Below are positions 15,255 to 22,641 of a stretch of 35,282 nt of DNA, one piece after another. The position numbers and the translations under genes are program-made. The notes below the pieces were generated by a model. It did no database searches. It was not told the DNA's origin and was given only the letters and a program-made list of their open reading frames with translations. Positions within the stretch are counted from its first letter, which is position 1; every line of letters starts with the position of its first letter. The stretch is taken from IMG/VR virus record IMGVR_UViG_3300009163_000098, positions 1 to 35,282 of that record. One strand, written 5' to 3'. This DNA is from a virus.

Positions 15255-17750
15255 ATGGCAAACAGACCTCCTCTTCAGTTCGGAGATGATTACGCAAACG
15301 CGCCAGCTCCTGCGCCTGAAGCGGCGCAGGGCGATGGATCTGCGCCACCTTTGACCATTTATGGCGATGTAAAACCTAGCATTCCTGTGGGGCCAATGGA
15401 TTCGTCTGCTGCGCCACCTCCCTCATCGCAAAATAGGGAGGTGCGTCCGCCGGTTCAGTTCGGAGAGCCTTATTCTCCGGAGCCGAGCAAGCCTCTTGAT
15501 CTGCGAGACATTGGCATGTCTGCCGCCACTCGTGGAGCAAAAAGCGCAATCGGCACTGTGATTGGCGCTCCGGGATCAATCGAAGAAACTGTCGCCAAAG
15601 ACATTCCTGAATTCCTTCGCAACCGCTATCTCGGAATGAAGGAGCGCCTTGACCTGATCTCTCCGGAGGAGAAAGAGCGCGCTCAAAAAGCGCCTTTGTA
15701 TTCCGGCCAGACTGCAGGTCAGGCCAAAGGCTACAATGCGCCATTCACCGGCAATCCGACCTACAGAGGTGTGACGGAAACGCTGCCAGAGGTTGCGCCT
15801 TTCCTCGGATACAAATCCAAAACGCCTGAAGGCAAGGTCGCTGGCGAAGCGGCTGAAATGGGCGCGCAGGGCATCGCTGGTGGGCCAAGAGGCTTGCTGG
15901 GTAGGGTTGTGACCGGAATGGCTGGCGGTGCGGGCGGAGAGCTTGCAGGACAGGCTGCGGAGCACCAAGGAACGAGCGAGACTGCTGCCCGGTTGGCGGG
16001 GGCACTTGCGGGCGGAATTAGCGCTGGCGCACTCACACATGTCGGAACAGCCTTCCTGCGTTCGGGTAGCGTCGCACAAGACAAGCTGATGCAGAATTTA
16101 TATCATGATATGTCACGCGGCGAAAGCCCAATGACTCTTGAGCAGTTCAACACCGCAATCAAGAATGGCACCCCTGTCACCGTTATGGATTTGGCAGGTC
16201 CGAAAACTAAAGAATTCCTTTCCAAATACGCGGAATATAATGGTGCCAACATCGATAAAGTCAGACAACTTAACAAGTTTTTAGCTGCGCGTTTGCCGGA
16301 GAGCAATCTTCGTTTGCAGGGGACGATCAATCAGCAATATGGGCGCGATGTCGGCAATAGCTTGAGCGCACCCGGAATGACGGATGCGGTTGAGCGTGCC
16401 GGCAAAATTGAACGCGACAAAATGTACACTTTGTTGCGCGATCACCCCGGCGCTCAAACTGTTACGGTGGATGAACTCGGCGATATTCGCAACAATCGCG
16501 TTTGGAGAGATGCAGAGAAATTCGCCAAAGATGCTTCCAATCACAAAGATTGGGGCATCAAAGTCCCGCAAAGAACAGCAGAAGTGCCTTCCGTTCCGGG
16601 ATCAATTCTGGACGAGTATGGCAAGCCAATTATGAAGCCCGGTGCTGCCGCGACAGAAACTCCCGGCAACCTTGCATATTACGACCAGATCAAGCGTGGC
16701 CTTGATGGCATTATCCGCAAAGCAGAAGGTCCGCCTGTTGACACAAACACTTTGGTTCAAGCCCAAGCTGCCAAAGACAAGCTCGTAAAAGCCCTCGATC
16801 GGCAGGTTCCTGACATTCAGGATGCGGCTGGCAATTTGGTCAAAGGCTACGGCAAAACGCGAGACCTTGCCTCGGAAACCTTCAAATCTGGAAGCGCACC
16901 AGAAGCGGGCTACAAATTCTTTGGCATGCAGCAATCTTACAAGCGTTCTGATGTTGAAAAAGTTTTGGCAACCTACACGCCAGAACAGCGTGCGCTATTT
17001 TCGGGTGGGTATGCTGCGCGCCTGAATGAAATTGCAGGCCAACCAAATGGTGTCAAAGCACTCGCAGAAAAGTTTCTCACTGATAGGAATTTCCAAGAGC
17101 GTTCGCGGCTGGCCCTCGGGCAAGAAGCCTATGACACTTTCCGAGCCAAGACCTTTTCTGAAGAGCTTTTAAAGAAAGCTGAAACGATAACTTTTACTAA
17201 TGAAAGGCCGACCAGCGCATCAATGTTCGGGGCAGGAGCGGGCGGCGCTGGGGCGACTGCTCTAACTGCAGGAGAATTCTTGCTTAACAATTTTACCCTT
17301 TCTGGAGAAACAGCCGGCAGAGCAGCCGTGGCTGCAATTGGCACAGCAGCCCTCGGAGCAGGATTCAATCTTGCCGAAAGGCGTATGGCTGCGCAGCTGA
17401 TTCCTTTGGCGACGAAAACTGATCCGCAGTCAATGCAGCGGTTCGTCCGGCTGCTTGATGGCAACCCAATGGCGCGGAGGGTGTTCAACAAAATGAACAC
17501 AGCTTTGAACACTGCAGAGCAGGAAACTGTGAAAGGCTACCTTGCGAAGCCAAGCCAGCCACAGCGCGCAGCTGGCGGGCGGACCGGCTATGCTTCAGGC
17601 GGCGCAATCAGCCCAGACACTCAAGCCGACAGGCTCGTCGCTGCCTCCGAAAGAGCACACAAGGGCTGGCAAGCTGAAACCAAACCTTTGCTGGGTGCTT
17701 CTGACAACACAATCGCTCGCGCTCTTGAACTCGCTAACGCCAACACATAA
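15255..17750 (+). CDS. Large internal (ejection) virion protein
   Basis: The 831-residue protein carries the motif RPPxQFGxxY twice near the N-terminus (residues 4-13 and 64-73). Two long Gly/Ala-zipper regions, around residues 200-265 and 655-710, could insert in membranes. Between them lies a charged helical part. The C-terminus, AAGGRTGYASGGAISPDTQADRLVAASERAHKG then ALELANANT, resembles C-termini I associate with internal proteins of alphaproteobacterial podophages. It likely travels in the capsid and is ejected with DNA, together with the upstream 1272-residue protein. A ribosome site AGAGGAAG precedes the ATG. No lytic transglycosylase motif was seen. Confidence 0.68.
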   Translation: MANRPPLQFGDDYANAPAPAPEAAQGDGSAPPLTIYGDVKPSIPVGPMDSSAAPPPSSQNREVRPPVQFGEPYSPEPSKPLDLRDIGMSAATRGAKSAIGTVIGAPGSIEETVAKDIPEFLRNRYLGMKERLDLISPEEKERAQKAPLYSGQTAGQAKGYNAPFTGNPTYRGVTETLPEVAPFLGYKSKTPEGKVAGEAAEMGAQGIAGGPRGLLGRVVTGMAGGAGGELAGQAAEHQGTSETAARLAGALAGGISAGALTHVGTAFLRSGSVAQDKLMQNLYHDMSRGESPMTLEQFNTAIKNGTPVTVMDLAGPKTKEFLSKYAEYNGANIDKVRQLNKFLAARLPESNLRLQGTINQQYGRDVGNSLSAPGMTDAVERAGKIERDKMYTLLRDHPGAQTVTVDELGDIRNNRVWRDAEKFAKDASNHKDWGIKVPQRTAEVPSVPGSILDEYGKPIMKPGAAATETPGNLAYYDQIKRGLDGIIRKAEGPPVDTNTLVQAQAAKDKLVKALDRQVPDIQDAAGNLVKGYGKTRDLASETFKSGSAPEAGYKFFGMQQSYKRSDVEKVLATYTPEQRALFSGGYAARLNEIAGQPNGVKALAEKFLTDRNFQERSRLALGQEAYDTFRAKTFSEELLKKAETITFTNERPTSASMFGAGAGGAGATALTAGEFLLNNFTLSGETAGRAAVAAIGTAALGAGFNLAERRMAAQLIPLATKTDPQSMQRFVRLLDGNPMARRVFNKMNTALNTAEQETVKGYLAKPSQPQRAAGGRTGYASGGAISPDTQADRLVAASERAHKGWQAETKPLLGASDNTIARALELANANT

Positions 17751-17759
17751 GGTCTCATC

Positions 17760-18623
17760 ATGGTCTCCACATACACCACAAACAAGGTCATCGAGAAACC
17801 CGCCAGCGGTGACTATTCCAATGCATGGGCTGCTCCTGTCAATATTGACTGGGACATAATCGATCAAGCGTTCGGCACAACGACAAGCCTTAACGCAACG
17901 ACGGGATCGGCAACACTTTCTGCTGCGCAATACCGCTCTCTTTTTCTTAACGTCACAGGCGCGATGAGTGCATCTGTGACATATACCCTCCCTGCTTCGG
18001 TGGGCGGGCAATGGGTCATTTACAATTCCACTACCGATTCAAGTGGTGGCCCTTGGACAGTTACGATCTCTCCAGCTGGCGGCGGCGCAAGCATCGTTGT
18101 TCCGAGGCTAACCCGCCTCGTGGTCGTTTCATATTTAAACGCATCAAGTGTGATTGATATTGCGGTTTTGGGCTATCTTCTTGGCAACAGCACTAATGCT
18201 GGCTATCTTACGATGTCCGGCGCAATCACTGCTGGCACAACGCTGTCTGCGGGCACTTCCGTAACTGCCGGGACGACCGTAACTGCCGGCACAAATTCCC
18301 TCGATGGCCTTGGCAATCTGCGTGAGGTTCCAGCCAATGTGCAAACTGGCGCATATGTTCTGGTCGCCTCGGACAGTGGAAAGTTCATCTCAATAACGAC
18401 AGGCGGGGTGACTGTTCCGGCGGGCATTTTTACAGCCAATCAAACCATCACGATCTACAACAACAGCTCATCCAGTCAGGTGATCACTCAGGCTGTCGGT
18501 GTGACTATGAGGAGTGCGGGCACCGCCAGCACCGGCAACCGCACCCTTGCTCAGTATGGTCTTTGCACTTTGCTCTGCACAGGATCCAACGCTTTTGTTA
18601 TCACAGGTGCTGGTGTATCTTAA
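17760..18623 (+). CDS. Fibre-like virion protein at the end of the late block
   Basis: The 287-residue protein starts STYTTNKVIEKPASGDYSNAW and WDIIDQAFG, a pattern of fibre or baseplate attachment regions. A Thr/Ala/Gly repeat stretch (TAGTTLSAGTSVTAGTTVTAGT) spans about residues 160-180, then a beta C-terminal domain (LVASDSGKFISITTGGVTVPAG, FTANQTITIYNNSSSSQVIT) typical of phage fibre ends. It is the last gene of the rightward block, with AAGG before the ATG, and its stop lies just before the two-way terminator. It may form a third, short fibre. Confidence 0.66.
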   Translation: MVSTYTTNKVIEKPASGDYSNAWAAPVNIDWDIIDQAFGTTTSLNATTGSATLSAAQYRSLFLNVTGAMSASVTYTLPASVGGQWVIYNSTTDSSGGPWTVTISPAGGGASIVVPRLTRLVVVSYLNASSVIDIAVLGYLLGNSTNAGYLTMSGAITAGTTLSAGTSVTAGTTVTAGTNSLDGLGNLREVPANVQTGAYVLVASDSGKFISITTGGVTVPAGIFTANQTITIYNNSSSSQVITQAVGVTMRSAGTASTGNRTLAQYGLCTLLCTGSNAFVITGAGVS

Positions 18624-18627
18624 AAAA

Positions 18628-19107
18628 TCAGAGGCCTTTCCATCGGCGACCATGGCGAGGCACCTCTCTTTTTGAAGGCGCAACGTAGACGATCTTTGCA
18701 TGTTCAATGCAATATGATTGATAGGCCTTCGGCTGCGCGCAATATGAATTGTCGTCGAAAATCCAGCGACAATCGAATGGCCCAAGATCAATAATCTTTT
18801 TGCCTTGCGTTTCAACATGCGTCAGCTCTGGGAATGGCTCTGACAAACGGATGTATTTTTCTGGTTTTGTCAGTTTGATTTTGATTGGTTTAATCACAAC
18901 CACCTCCTCTACAGCTTTTGTTTCCGGCGGCGGCAGAACAGCAACTTTCCTTTTTGGATTTCTTTGCTCGCTATTCCGCCCGATGACGCCCATGACGGTG
19001 TTGCGTGTTATCCCAAGGCAGTTTGCTATTTCGCCGGAGGTGGTTTTTTGTCTCCACATTTCAATGATGCATTGATTGCGGAGCACATTTTTCGGACTGG
19101 TTTTCAT
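18628..19107 (-). CDS. GcrA-like transcription regulator
   Basis: The N-terminus (residues about 8-45, IIEMWRQKTTSGEIANCLGITRNTVMGVIGRNS) fits the GcrA helix-turn-helix, with TRN(T/A)V(M/I)G as its hallmark. A Pro/Lys linker follows, then LGPFDCRWIFDDNSYCAQPKAYQSYCIEHA, the cysteine-rich C-terminal GcrA motif that contacts sigma-70 in Caulobacter. GcrA activates promoters containing GANTC sites methylated by CcrM. I chose the ATG at 19107 because GGAGATGAAA lies directly upstream, the same layout as other genes here; an ATG at 19119 would precede the ribosome site. It is the last gene of the leftward operon, between a terminator-like hairpin and the two-way terminator. Confidence 0.8.
   Translation of the reverse strand: MKTSPKNVLRNQCIIEMWRQKTTSGEIANCLGITRNTVMGVIGRNSEQRNPKRKVAVLPPPETKAVEEVVVIKPIKIKLTKPEKYIRLSEPFPELTHVETQGKKIIDLGPFDCRWIFDDNSYCAQPKAYQSYCIEHAKIVYVAPSKREVPRHGRRWKGL
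18630..18673. terminator. Bidirectional rho-independent terminator between converging blocks
   Basis: An imperfect hairpin pairs AGAGGCC (18630-18636) with GGCACCTCT (18659-18667), with an inner CCAT/ATGG stem. On the + strand it is followed by CTTTTTG (18668-18674). On the - strand the same stem is followed by GATTTTTT (18629-18622). It therefore has a U-tract in both directions and lies where the late + genes meet the leftward operon. It overlaps the last codons of the GcrA-like gene. Confidence 0.68.
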
Positions 19108-19120
19108 TTTCATCTCCATT

Positions 19121-19143
19121 TAAAAAGGGCACGTGCGCGCCCT
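19121..19143 (-). terminator. Terminator or attenuator hairpin upstream of the GcrA-like gene
   Basis: On the - strand an 18-base hairpin (19143-19126) pairs AGGGCGCG with CGTGCCCT (one G-U pair, CA loop) and is followed at once by TTTTT. This is a good intrinsic terminator shape. It lies 11 bases after the stop of the upstream gene and 18 bases before the GcrA-like start, so it could limit GcrA expression, or act as a 5' leader hairpin like those in the early modules. Confidence 0.55.
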
Positions 19144-19154
19144 AATGATTGTTA

Positions 19155-19508
19155 TTATGCTTTTTCTTGGACGAGGCTTATTTCGGAAGAAGAAAACCTC
19201 TTTTTGAGTTCAAAAATATCTTCATTCAGCTTTTCTTCCTGATTCTCGTCCGGTGTGGTGAACTGCGCAGAGAATGCCACATTGACAATCGCCGAGATAT
19301 AATTCTCAGGGTCGTTGGGGTTGTTTTGCATCTGCGCCAGATTGAGCGACATTGCGATTATTGATATGTCGTAGGCAGTCAGGTGTGTGTTCAGCATCAC
19401 GGTGGCGATGCGTGCTGCTTGGTCGAACACAAGACCCTTGGGGCCATAAAGATCTTCCAGCTCGTTTATCCTTGCGGTGCTGGACTGAATTATGTCAGAG
19501 TGATTCAT
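19155..19508 (-). CDS. Hypothetical protein, DUF6378-like helical pattern
   Basis: I chose the ATG at 19508 (117 residues) because AAAAAGGAAATGGAA precedes it; a longer frame would overlap the upstream gene. The middle, FDQAARIATVMLNTHLTAYDISIIAMSLNLAQMQNNP then YISAIVNVAFS, resembles the helical DUF6378/Nmad1-like proteins of phages, which may handle nucleotides. The similarity is by pattern only. The C-terminus is acidic and helical. It lies in the row of small genes between the helicase and the GcrA-like gene. Confidence 0.5.
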   Translation of the reverse strand: MNHSDIIQSSTARINELEDLYGPKGLVFDQAARIATVMLNTHLTAYDISIIAMSLNLAQMQNNPNDPENYISAIVNVAFSAQFTTPDENQEEKLNEDIFELKKRFSSSEISLVQEKA

Positions 19509-19522
19509 TTCCATTTCCTTTT

Positions 19523-19807
19523 TCAATGTTTTGTTCCTGGATCGTAACATTTGACAAGATCTGTTGCACCTCTGAGTGTCGAAAGTGCAAGCTCCCTTTT
19601 TGTTTCAACTGCAATCATCATAGACAGATGGCAGATCATTGTTTCCGCCGCTGCATATTTTATTACATTTGCCCGCTCTGATAATATTGCTAGCGATGCA
19701 ACAGATATCGCAACAATGGCTTGCATTCTTTTCGAACTGTCTTGCTCTGCGTCCAGATCATTCAGAAACTTCTGAGGGTCAAAATCTTTCTCGAGCAAGA
19801 ACATCAT
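19523..19807 (-). CDS. Hypothetical helical protein (94 aa)
   Basis: The start ATG at 19807 overlaps the upstream stop as ATGA and is preceded by GGAGAGGG; a second ATG follows directly at 19804. The product is mostly alpha-helical with a charged N-terminus (EKDFDPQKFLNDLDAEQDSSKRMQ) and alanine-rich hydrophobic helices (AIVAISVASLAILSERANVIKYAAAETMICHL). The helices are too polar for clear membrane segments. I do not recognise a family. The stop is 14 bases before the next chosen start. Confidence 0.5.
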   Translation of the reverse strand: MMFLLEKDFDPQKFLNDLDAEQDSSKRMQAIVAISVASLAILSERANVIKYAAAETMICHLSMMIAVETKRELALSTLRGATDLVKCYDPGTKH

Positions 19808-20163
19808 TCACCCTCTCCATCCAAGAAAAAGTTGTCGCTTGAGATTTGCCGCACGACATACATCTCTTTTTTGGTTGAGTAGCGAGCCACATTGATTTCA
19901 TAATGAAACTCTGCCAGATGAAAAATCATCATGGCAAAGATCATTGCGTCTCCGTAGTCTGCGATGACATCCTCTTCCGGATCGAAACTCTTCAGCTCTT
20001 TGTGTATGCGAGTTTCAAACCTTTCGGTGTATTCTGGTCCGATCATATCATCAAACATCGGCGACTCACAAACATAAACGATCTCGTCGCCAAGTTTTCT
20101 GAGATGATCAGTTCCAAACCTAAAGTTTGGATGCGGGACGAATACTCGTTTAAACTTTGTCAT
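19804..20163 (-). CDS. Hypothetical protein (119 aa)
   Basis: The 119-residue product has an N-terminal strand-rich part (KRVFVPHPNFRFGTDHLRKLGDEIVYVCESPMFDDM) and a helical part with DPEEDVIADYGDAMIFAMMIFHLAEFHYEINVARY. The phrase VADYGD/FAMMIFHLAE hints at a small alpha/beta fold, but I cannot name a family. It overlaps both neighbours by four bases, which points to coupled translation in the leftward operon. The C-terminus is acidic (DGEGE). Confidence 0.5.
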   Translation of the reverse strand: MTKFKRVFVPHPNFRFGTDHLRKLGDEIVYVCESPMFDDMIGPEYTERFETRIHKELKSFDPEEDVIADYGDAMIFAMMIFHLAEFHYEINVARYSTKKEMYVVRQISSDNFFLDGEGE

Positions 20164-20600
20164 TTGCTCGCCTTGTGAAGTTCCAGCATCAAAGATTCAA
20201 TCTCGACAGAAATATTCAAAAGTTTCGCTGTCAATTTTTTGATGCGCGTCTCTGTCGGATCTGAATAAACCAAAACCTTTTTGCTTACTCTGTTTTTCTT
20301 ATGGTCGATTGGCTTGCTGTGCTGATTTCGATCAATGTGTTTGATGAACTCATACACCGTCGTGGGGTATCTGCGGCCAGAAGGGCCAATCAGCATGCGA
20401 GAACCGCTGACTCGAATTGCGCCATATTTTTTTAGCATGCACAATGCAGCGCTAACGTTGGGCCATTTCTCGGATGGCAGCTGCAAAGCGGTTGCAGGCT
20501 CTTGATAGCTGAATCTGAATCCGGTGTTATTTCGAGCAATCCACTCATAGACGAGCTGAGAGGTGGATTTTTCTCCACCATTGCGGAATCGGTATGCCAT
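20160..20600 (-). CDS. Winged-helix-like protein with C-terminal coiled coil
   Basis: The 146-residue protein starts at an ATG preceded by AAATGGAGAATGCAAA. Residues about 14-66 (SQLVYEWIARNNTGFRF, then PSEKWPNVSAALCMLKKYGAIRVSGSR) follow the helix-turn-strand order of a winged-helix DNA-binding domain. A basic linker (KPIDHKKNRVSKK) and a leucine-rich helix (IKKLTAKLLNISVEIESLMLEL) follow, suggesting a dimer. It is the first gene after the candidate promoter at 20632-20660 and could regulate the small-gene segment. The function is inferred. Confidence 0.5.
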   Translation of the reverse strand: MAYRFRNGGEKSTSQLVYEWIARNNTGFRFSYQEPATALQLPSEKWPNVSAALCMLKKYGAIRVSGSRMLIGPSGRRYPTTVYEFIKHIDRNQHSKPIDHKKNRVSKKVLVYSDPTETRIKKLTAKLLNISVEIESLMLELHKASK

Positions 20601-20631
20601 TTTGCATTCTCCATTTCACATTTACGAAGGC

Positions 20632-20660
20632 ATTATGCCTCGTTTGCCACGGAAAGAAAA
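20632..20660 (-). promoter_or_regulatory. Candidate early-class promoter on the leftward strand
   Basis: Read on the - strand: TTTTCT at 20660-20655, a 17-base spacer, then CATAAT at 20637-20632. The -35 box and spacing equal those of two early modules at 33713 and 35058. A small palindrome (AGGCA-TAATGCCT type, 20624-20643) overlaps the -10 box and could be an operator. The next gene starts at 20600 with the same AAATGGAGA leader. Confidence 0.55.
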
Positions 20661-20665
20661 CTATT

Positions 20666-22342
20666 TTATTCGTTTTCTGATAGGAAATCGAAAATTTTGC
20701 GGTATTCGTCCAGCGTTAGGTCCGAGATGGACTTCTTGTCCTGTAGGTTTTTGAGGATTTTTGCATCTGGGGACTTATTTGCGATGAGGTCGAAATAGGT
20801 GACTGTGCCGACAGTCCCATCGCGCCATGTGCGACCCTCACTCTGCCACCGGGCGAGGGAATTGAAGCTGTTGGAATAGTAGATGTTTGTGTTGCACAAT
20901 CCCTGAAGGTTGAGCCCTGTGCCGGCAGCTTCTGGCGAGGCGACCAAATACCGCACAGTTGAATTGGCATCGAGGAATGCCGCCTTGTGGCGCTCGCGTT
21001 CGGCTTGAGTCGTCTTGCCGTAATAATGGACTGCGACTGAAGGCAGAACCTCCATAACATTCTCAATGTCGCGATTGAACCTGCACCAGATGATCGCTTT
21101 GCCCTCTCGCTGGTCGAGGATTGATTGAAGCTCGACCAAACGAGGATTTGGTAGGCTCATAAAAGACCCATCATCCATCGGCAAATAGCCACAACTGATT
21201 TGCTGCAGCTTTGTCAAAAGCCCGGCCGCATTGCTGACAGAAGAGAAATCTTTGTTTTGCGCCTGAATGAAAAACTGCTCTTTGAGCTCCTTCATCAGCT
21301 TCTTCTGCTGGTCGGACAGGTGGAACTGGCGCGTGACGTAGACTTTCGGTGGCAGATCCAGCGCCTCCTCGCTCGTGATGCGGAAAATGTGTGGGTCGAT
21401 TTTCTCGTACAGTTTCTCTAGGTTTTTGTAGCCAGTGATCAGCGGACCGAAGTCTGTCTGGCGGACATGGCAATATTCATTGCGGTATGTCGTCACATAC
21501 CTATGGCCCAAAATGTTAGGATCTAGGAATTTAAACTGCGAGAACAGATCGATCACACTCTTGGCGATCGGGGTGCCGGTCATGATCATTTTGTATTTGC
21601 ACAAATTGCCAAACATGATCGCGTTTTTTGTGCGCTGGGCAGTCAGGCTCTTGATGTCCTGGGACTCGTCCACCACCATCATGCATCGGTTTTTGGCTGA
21701 TTTGATAAACTCCATAATGAATCTCTCGCCGTTTTTGGTGATGATGGCGTCAATGTTGATGGCGAATATCTTCAGCCCTTCAAACCTAAGCATGATGGCG
21801 AACTCCGCACAAAATGCTTTTGTTTTGCCGAACACCACAGCTTTGTACGGAACGACCTCGCTCATGTGCTTGGGGATTTCTTCAGCTACCCACTGCTGGT
21901 GGACGCCGTTTTTTGCGATGAGAAGGATATTATCCGTCTTTCCCTCGCACCAACGCTTCCCCATCATGGCGATCGCTGTCCAGCTCTTGCCGGTTCCGAC
22001 GTCCATGAACAGCCCGCAAGCCTCCAGCTCCGAGATTTTCTTCAGAGCCTTGGTTTGGTGCGCACGGGGCTGGGTTTTGAATTTGAATGTAGGCCTGTCT
22101 ACCCCGAGGTCGAAAAGTCCACCCTCGACCACGGCTGGCCCACCCAGCTGCGTTCCATCCTCCACTTCACAGCTTGGAAACACACTGCGCCAAACTTCTA
22201 TGTTGTATGGCGAGCTCTCGAACGAAAAAGTGCGGTTGGTGCCCCAACGCTTGGTTCCTTCGAGGCGGTTCAGCGCCTGCATCATTTTGGAATTGTATGG
22301 GGAGGTTGTGCGCGCCATTCGTCCGTCAATTTTTATGTTCAT
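20666..22342 (-). CDS. SNF2-like DNA helicase/translocase
   Basis: The ATG at 22342 (558 residues) follows AAAAAGGAA; the frame extends further but overlaps the upstream gene more. Helicase motifs are clear: Walker A MDVGTGKS (residues 113-120), motif II VVDESQ (DESQ at 225-228), motif III MTGTP (TGTP at 255-258), and motif VI QSEGRTWRDG (500-509), a variant of the SNF2 QxxGRxxRxGQ box. Superfamily 2 SNF2-type enzymes translocate on duplex DNA with ATP. Here it sits in the replication operon just after the primase-helicase and may aid fork or recombination steps. Its start overlaps the small gene upstream by 17 bases. Confidence 0.85.
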   Translation of the reverse strand: MNIKIDGRMARTTSPYNSKMMQALNRLEGTKRWGTNRTFSFESSPYNIEVWRSVFPSCEVEDGTQLGGPAVVEGGLFDLGVDRPTFKFKTQPRAHQTKALKKISELEACGLFMDVGTGKSWTAIAMMGKRWCEGKTDNILLIAKNGVHQQWVAEEIPKHMSEVVPYKAVVFGKTKAFCAEFAIMLRFEGLKIFAINIDAIITKNGERFIMEFIKSAKNRCMMVVDESQDIKSLTAQRTKNAIMFGNLCKYKMIMTGTPIAKSVIDLFSQFKFLDPNILGHRYVTTYRNEYCHVRQTDFGPLITGYKNLEKLYEKIDPHIFRITSEEALDLPPKVYVTRQFHLSDQQKKLMKELKEQFFIQAQNKDFSSVSNAAGLLTKLQQISCGYLPMDDGSFMSLPNPRLVELQSILDQREGKAIIWCRFNRDIENVMEVLPSVAVHYYGKTTQAERERHKAAFLDANSTVRYLVASPEAAGTGLNLQGLCNTNIYYSNSFNSLARWQSEGRTWRDGTVGTVTYFDLIANKSPDAKILKNLQDKKSISDLTLDEYRKIFDFLSENE

Positions 22343-22535
22343 CTGAATATTTCCTTTTTGCTGCCTCGATGAGGTCATCTAACGATCTGATTCCCAACGG
22401 AGCCCAGTCAGGGCAAACGATGCCTGCCCATGCCCCATCATAACGAGGATTCTTCCGAGAGATGCAGAGGCAGGTTTCGAGCTTGCAACTGCCATAATTC
22501 GTCAACCAATAGATATCGTTTGATTCCATTTCCAT
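22326..22535 (-). CDS. Hypothetical small protein (69 aa)
   Basis: The start is uncertain: ATG at 22535 is chosen; ATG at 22529 and a TTG at 22547 are in frame, the last preceded by AAGGAG. The product contains YWLTNYGSCKLETCLCISRKNP and DGAWAGIVCPDWAPLGIRSLDDLIEAAKRKYSDEHKN. Cysteines at the centre could bind metal, but no known motif is evident. Its first codons lie in the left arm of a long inverted repeat, so its translation may be affected by that hairpin. It overlaps the helicase start by 17 bases. Confidence 0.5.
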   Translation of the reverse strand: MEMESNDIYWLTNYGSCKLETCLCISRKNPRYDGAWAGIVCPDWAPLGIRSLDDLIEAAKRKYSDEHKN

Positions 22536-22634
22536 TTTGGACCCCAATTCCCCTAACTCCTTCCCTATCTCTCTCTTCTTCTACTTCTCTCGAGAGTGTA
22601 GGGAATTGAGGGTAAAAACGGAAATGGAATCAAC
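22520..22634. repeat. Long imperfect inverted repeat around a polypyrimidine loop
   Basis: Arms at about 22520-22556 and 22598-22634 are reverse complements over roughly 37 bases with a few mismatches and single-base gaps. The outer 14 bases, TTGATTCCATTTCC and its complement, are perfect. The loop of about 40 bases is nearly all C/T on the + strand and ends with CTCTCGAGAG, itself a palindrome. A GANTC site lies in each outer arm. The element lies between the primase-helicase and a small gene. Confidence 0.75.
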
Positions 22635-22641
22635 TTTGCTG

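Noticed and set aside
19144-19200. GCATAAT before the GcrA-like gene as a full early-class promoter
   Set aside because: A -10-like box is present but the base 17 positions upstream do not give TTTTCT or TTGCCT; the TTTTCT nearby has the wrong spacing.
21435-22346. 303-residue + strand open frame opposite the SNF2-like helicase
   Set aside because: The - strand frame carries a full helicase motif set; the + frame has no recognisable motif or ribosome site.
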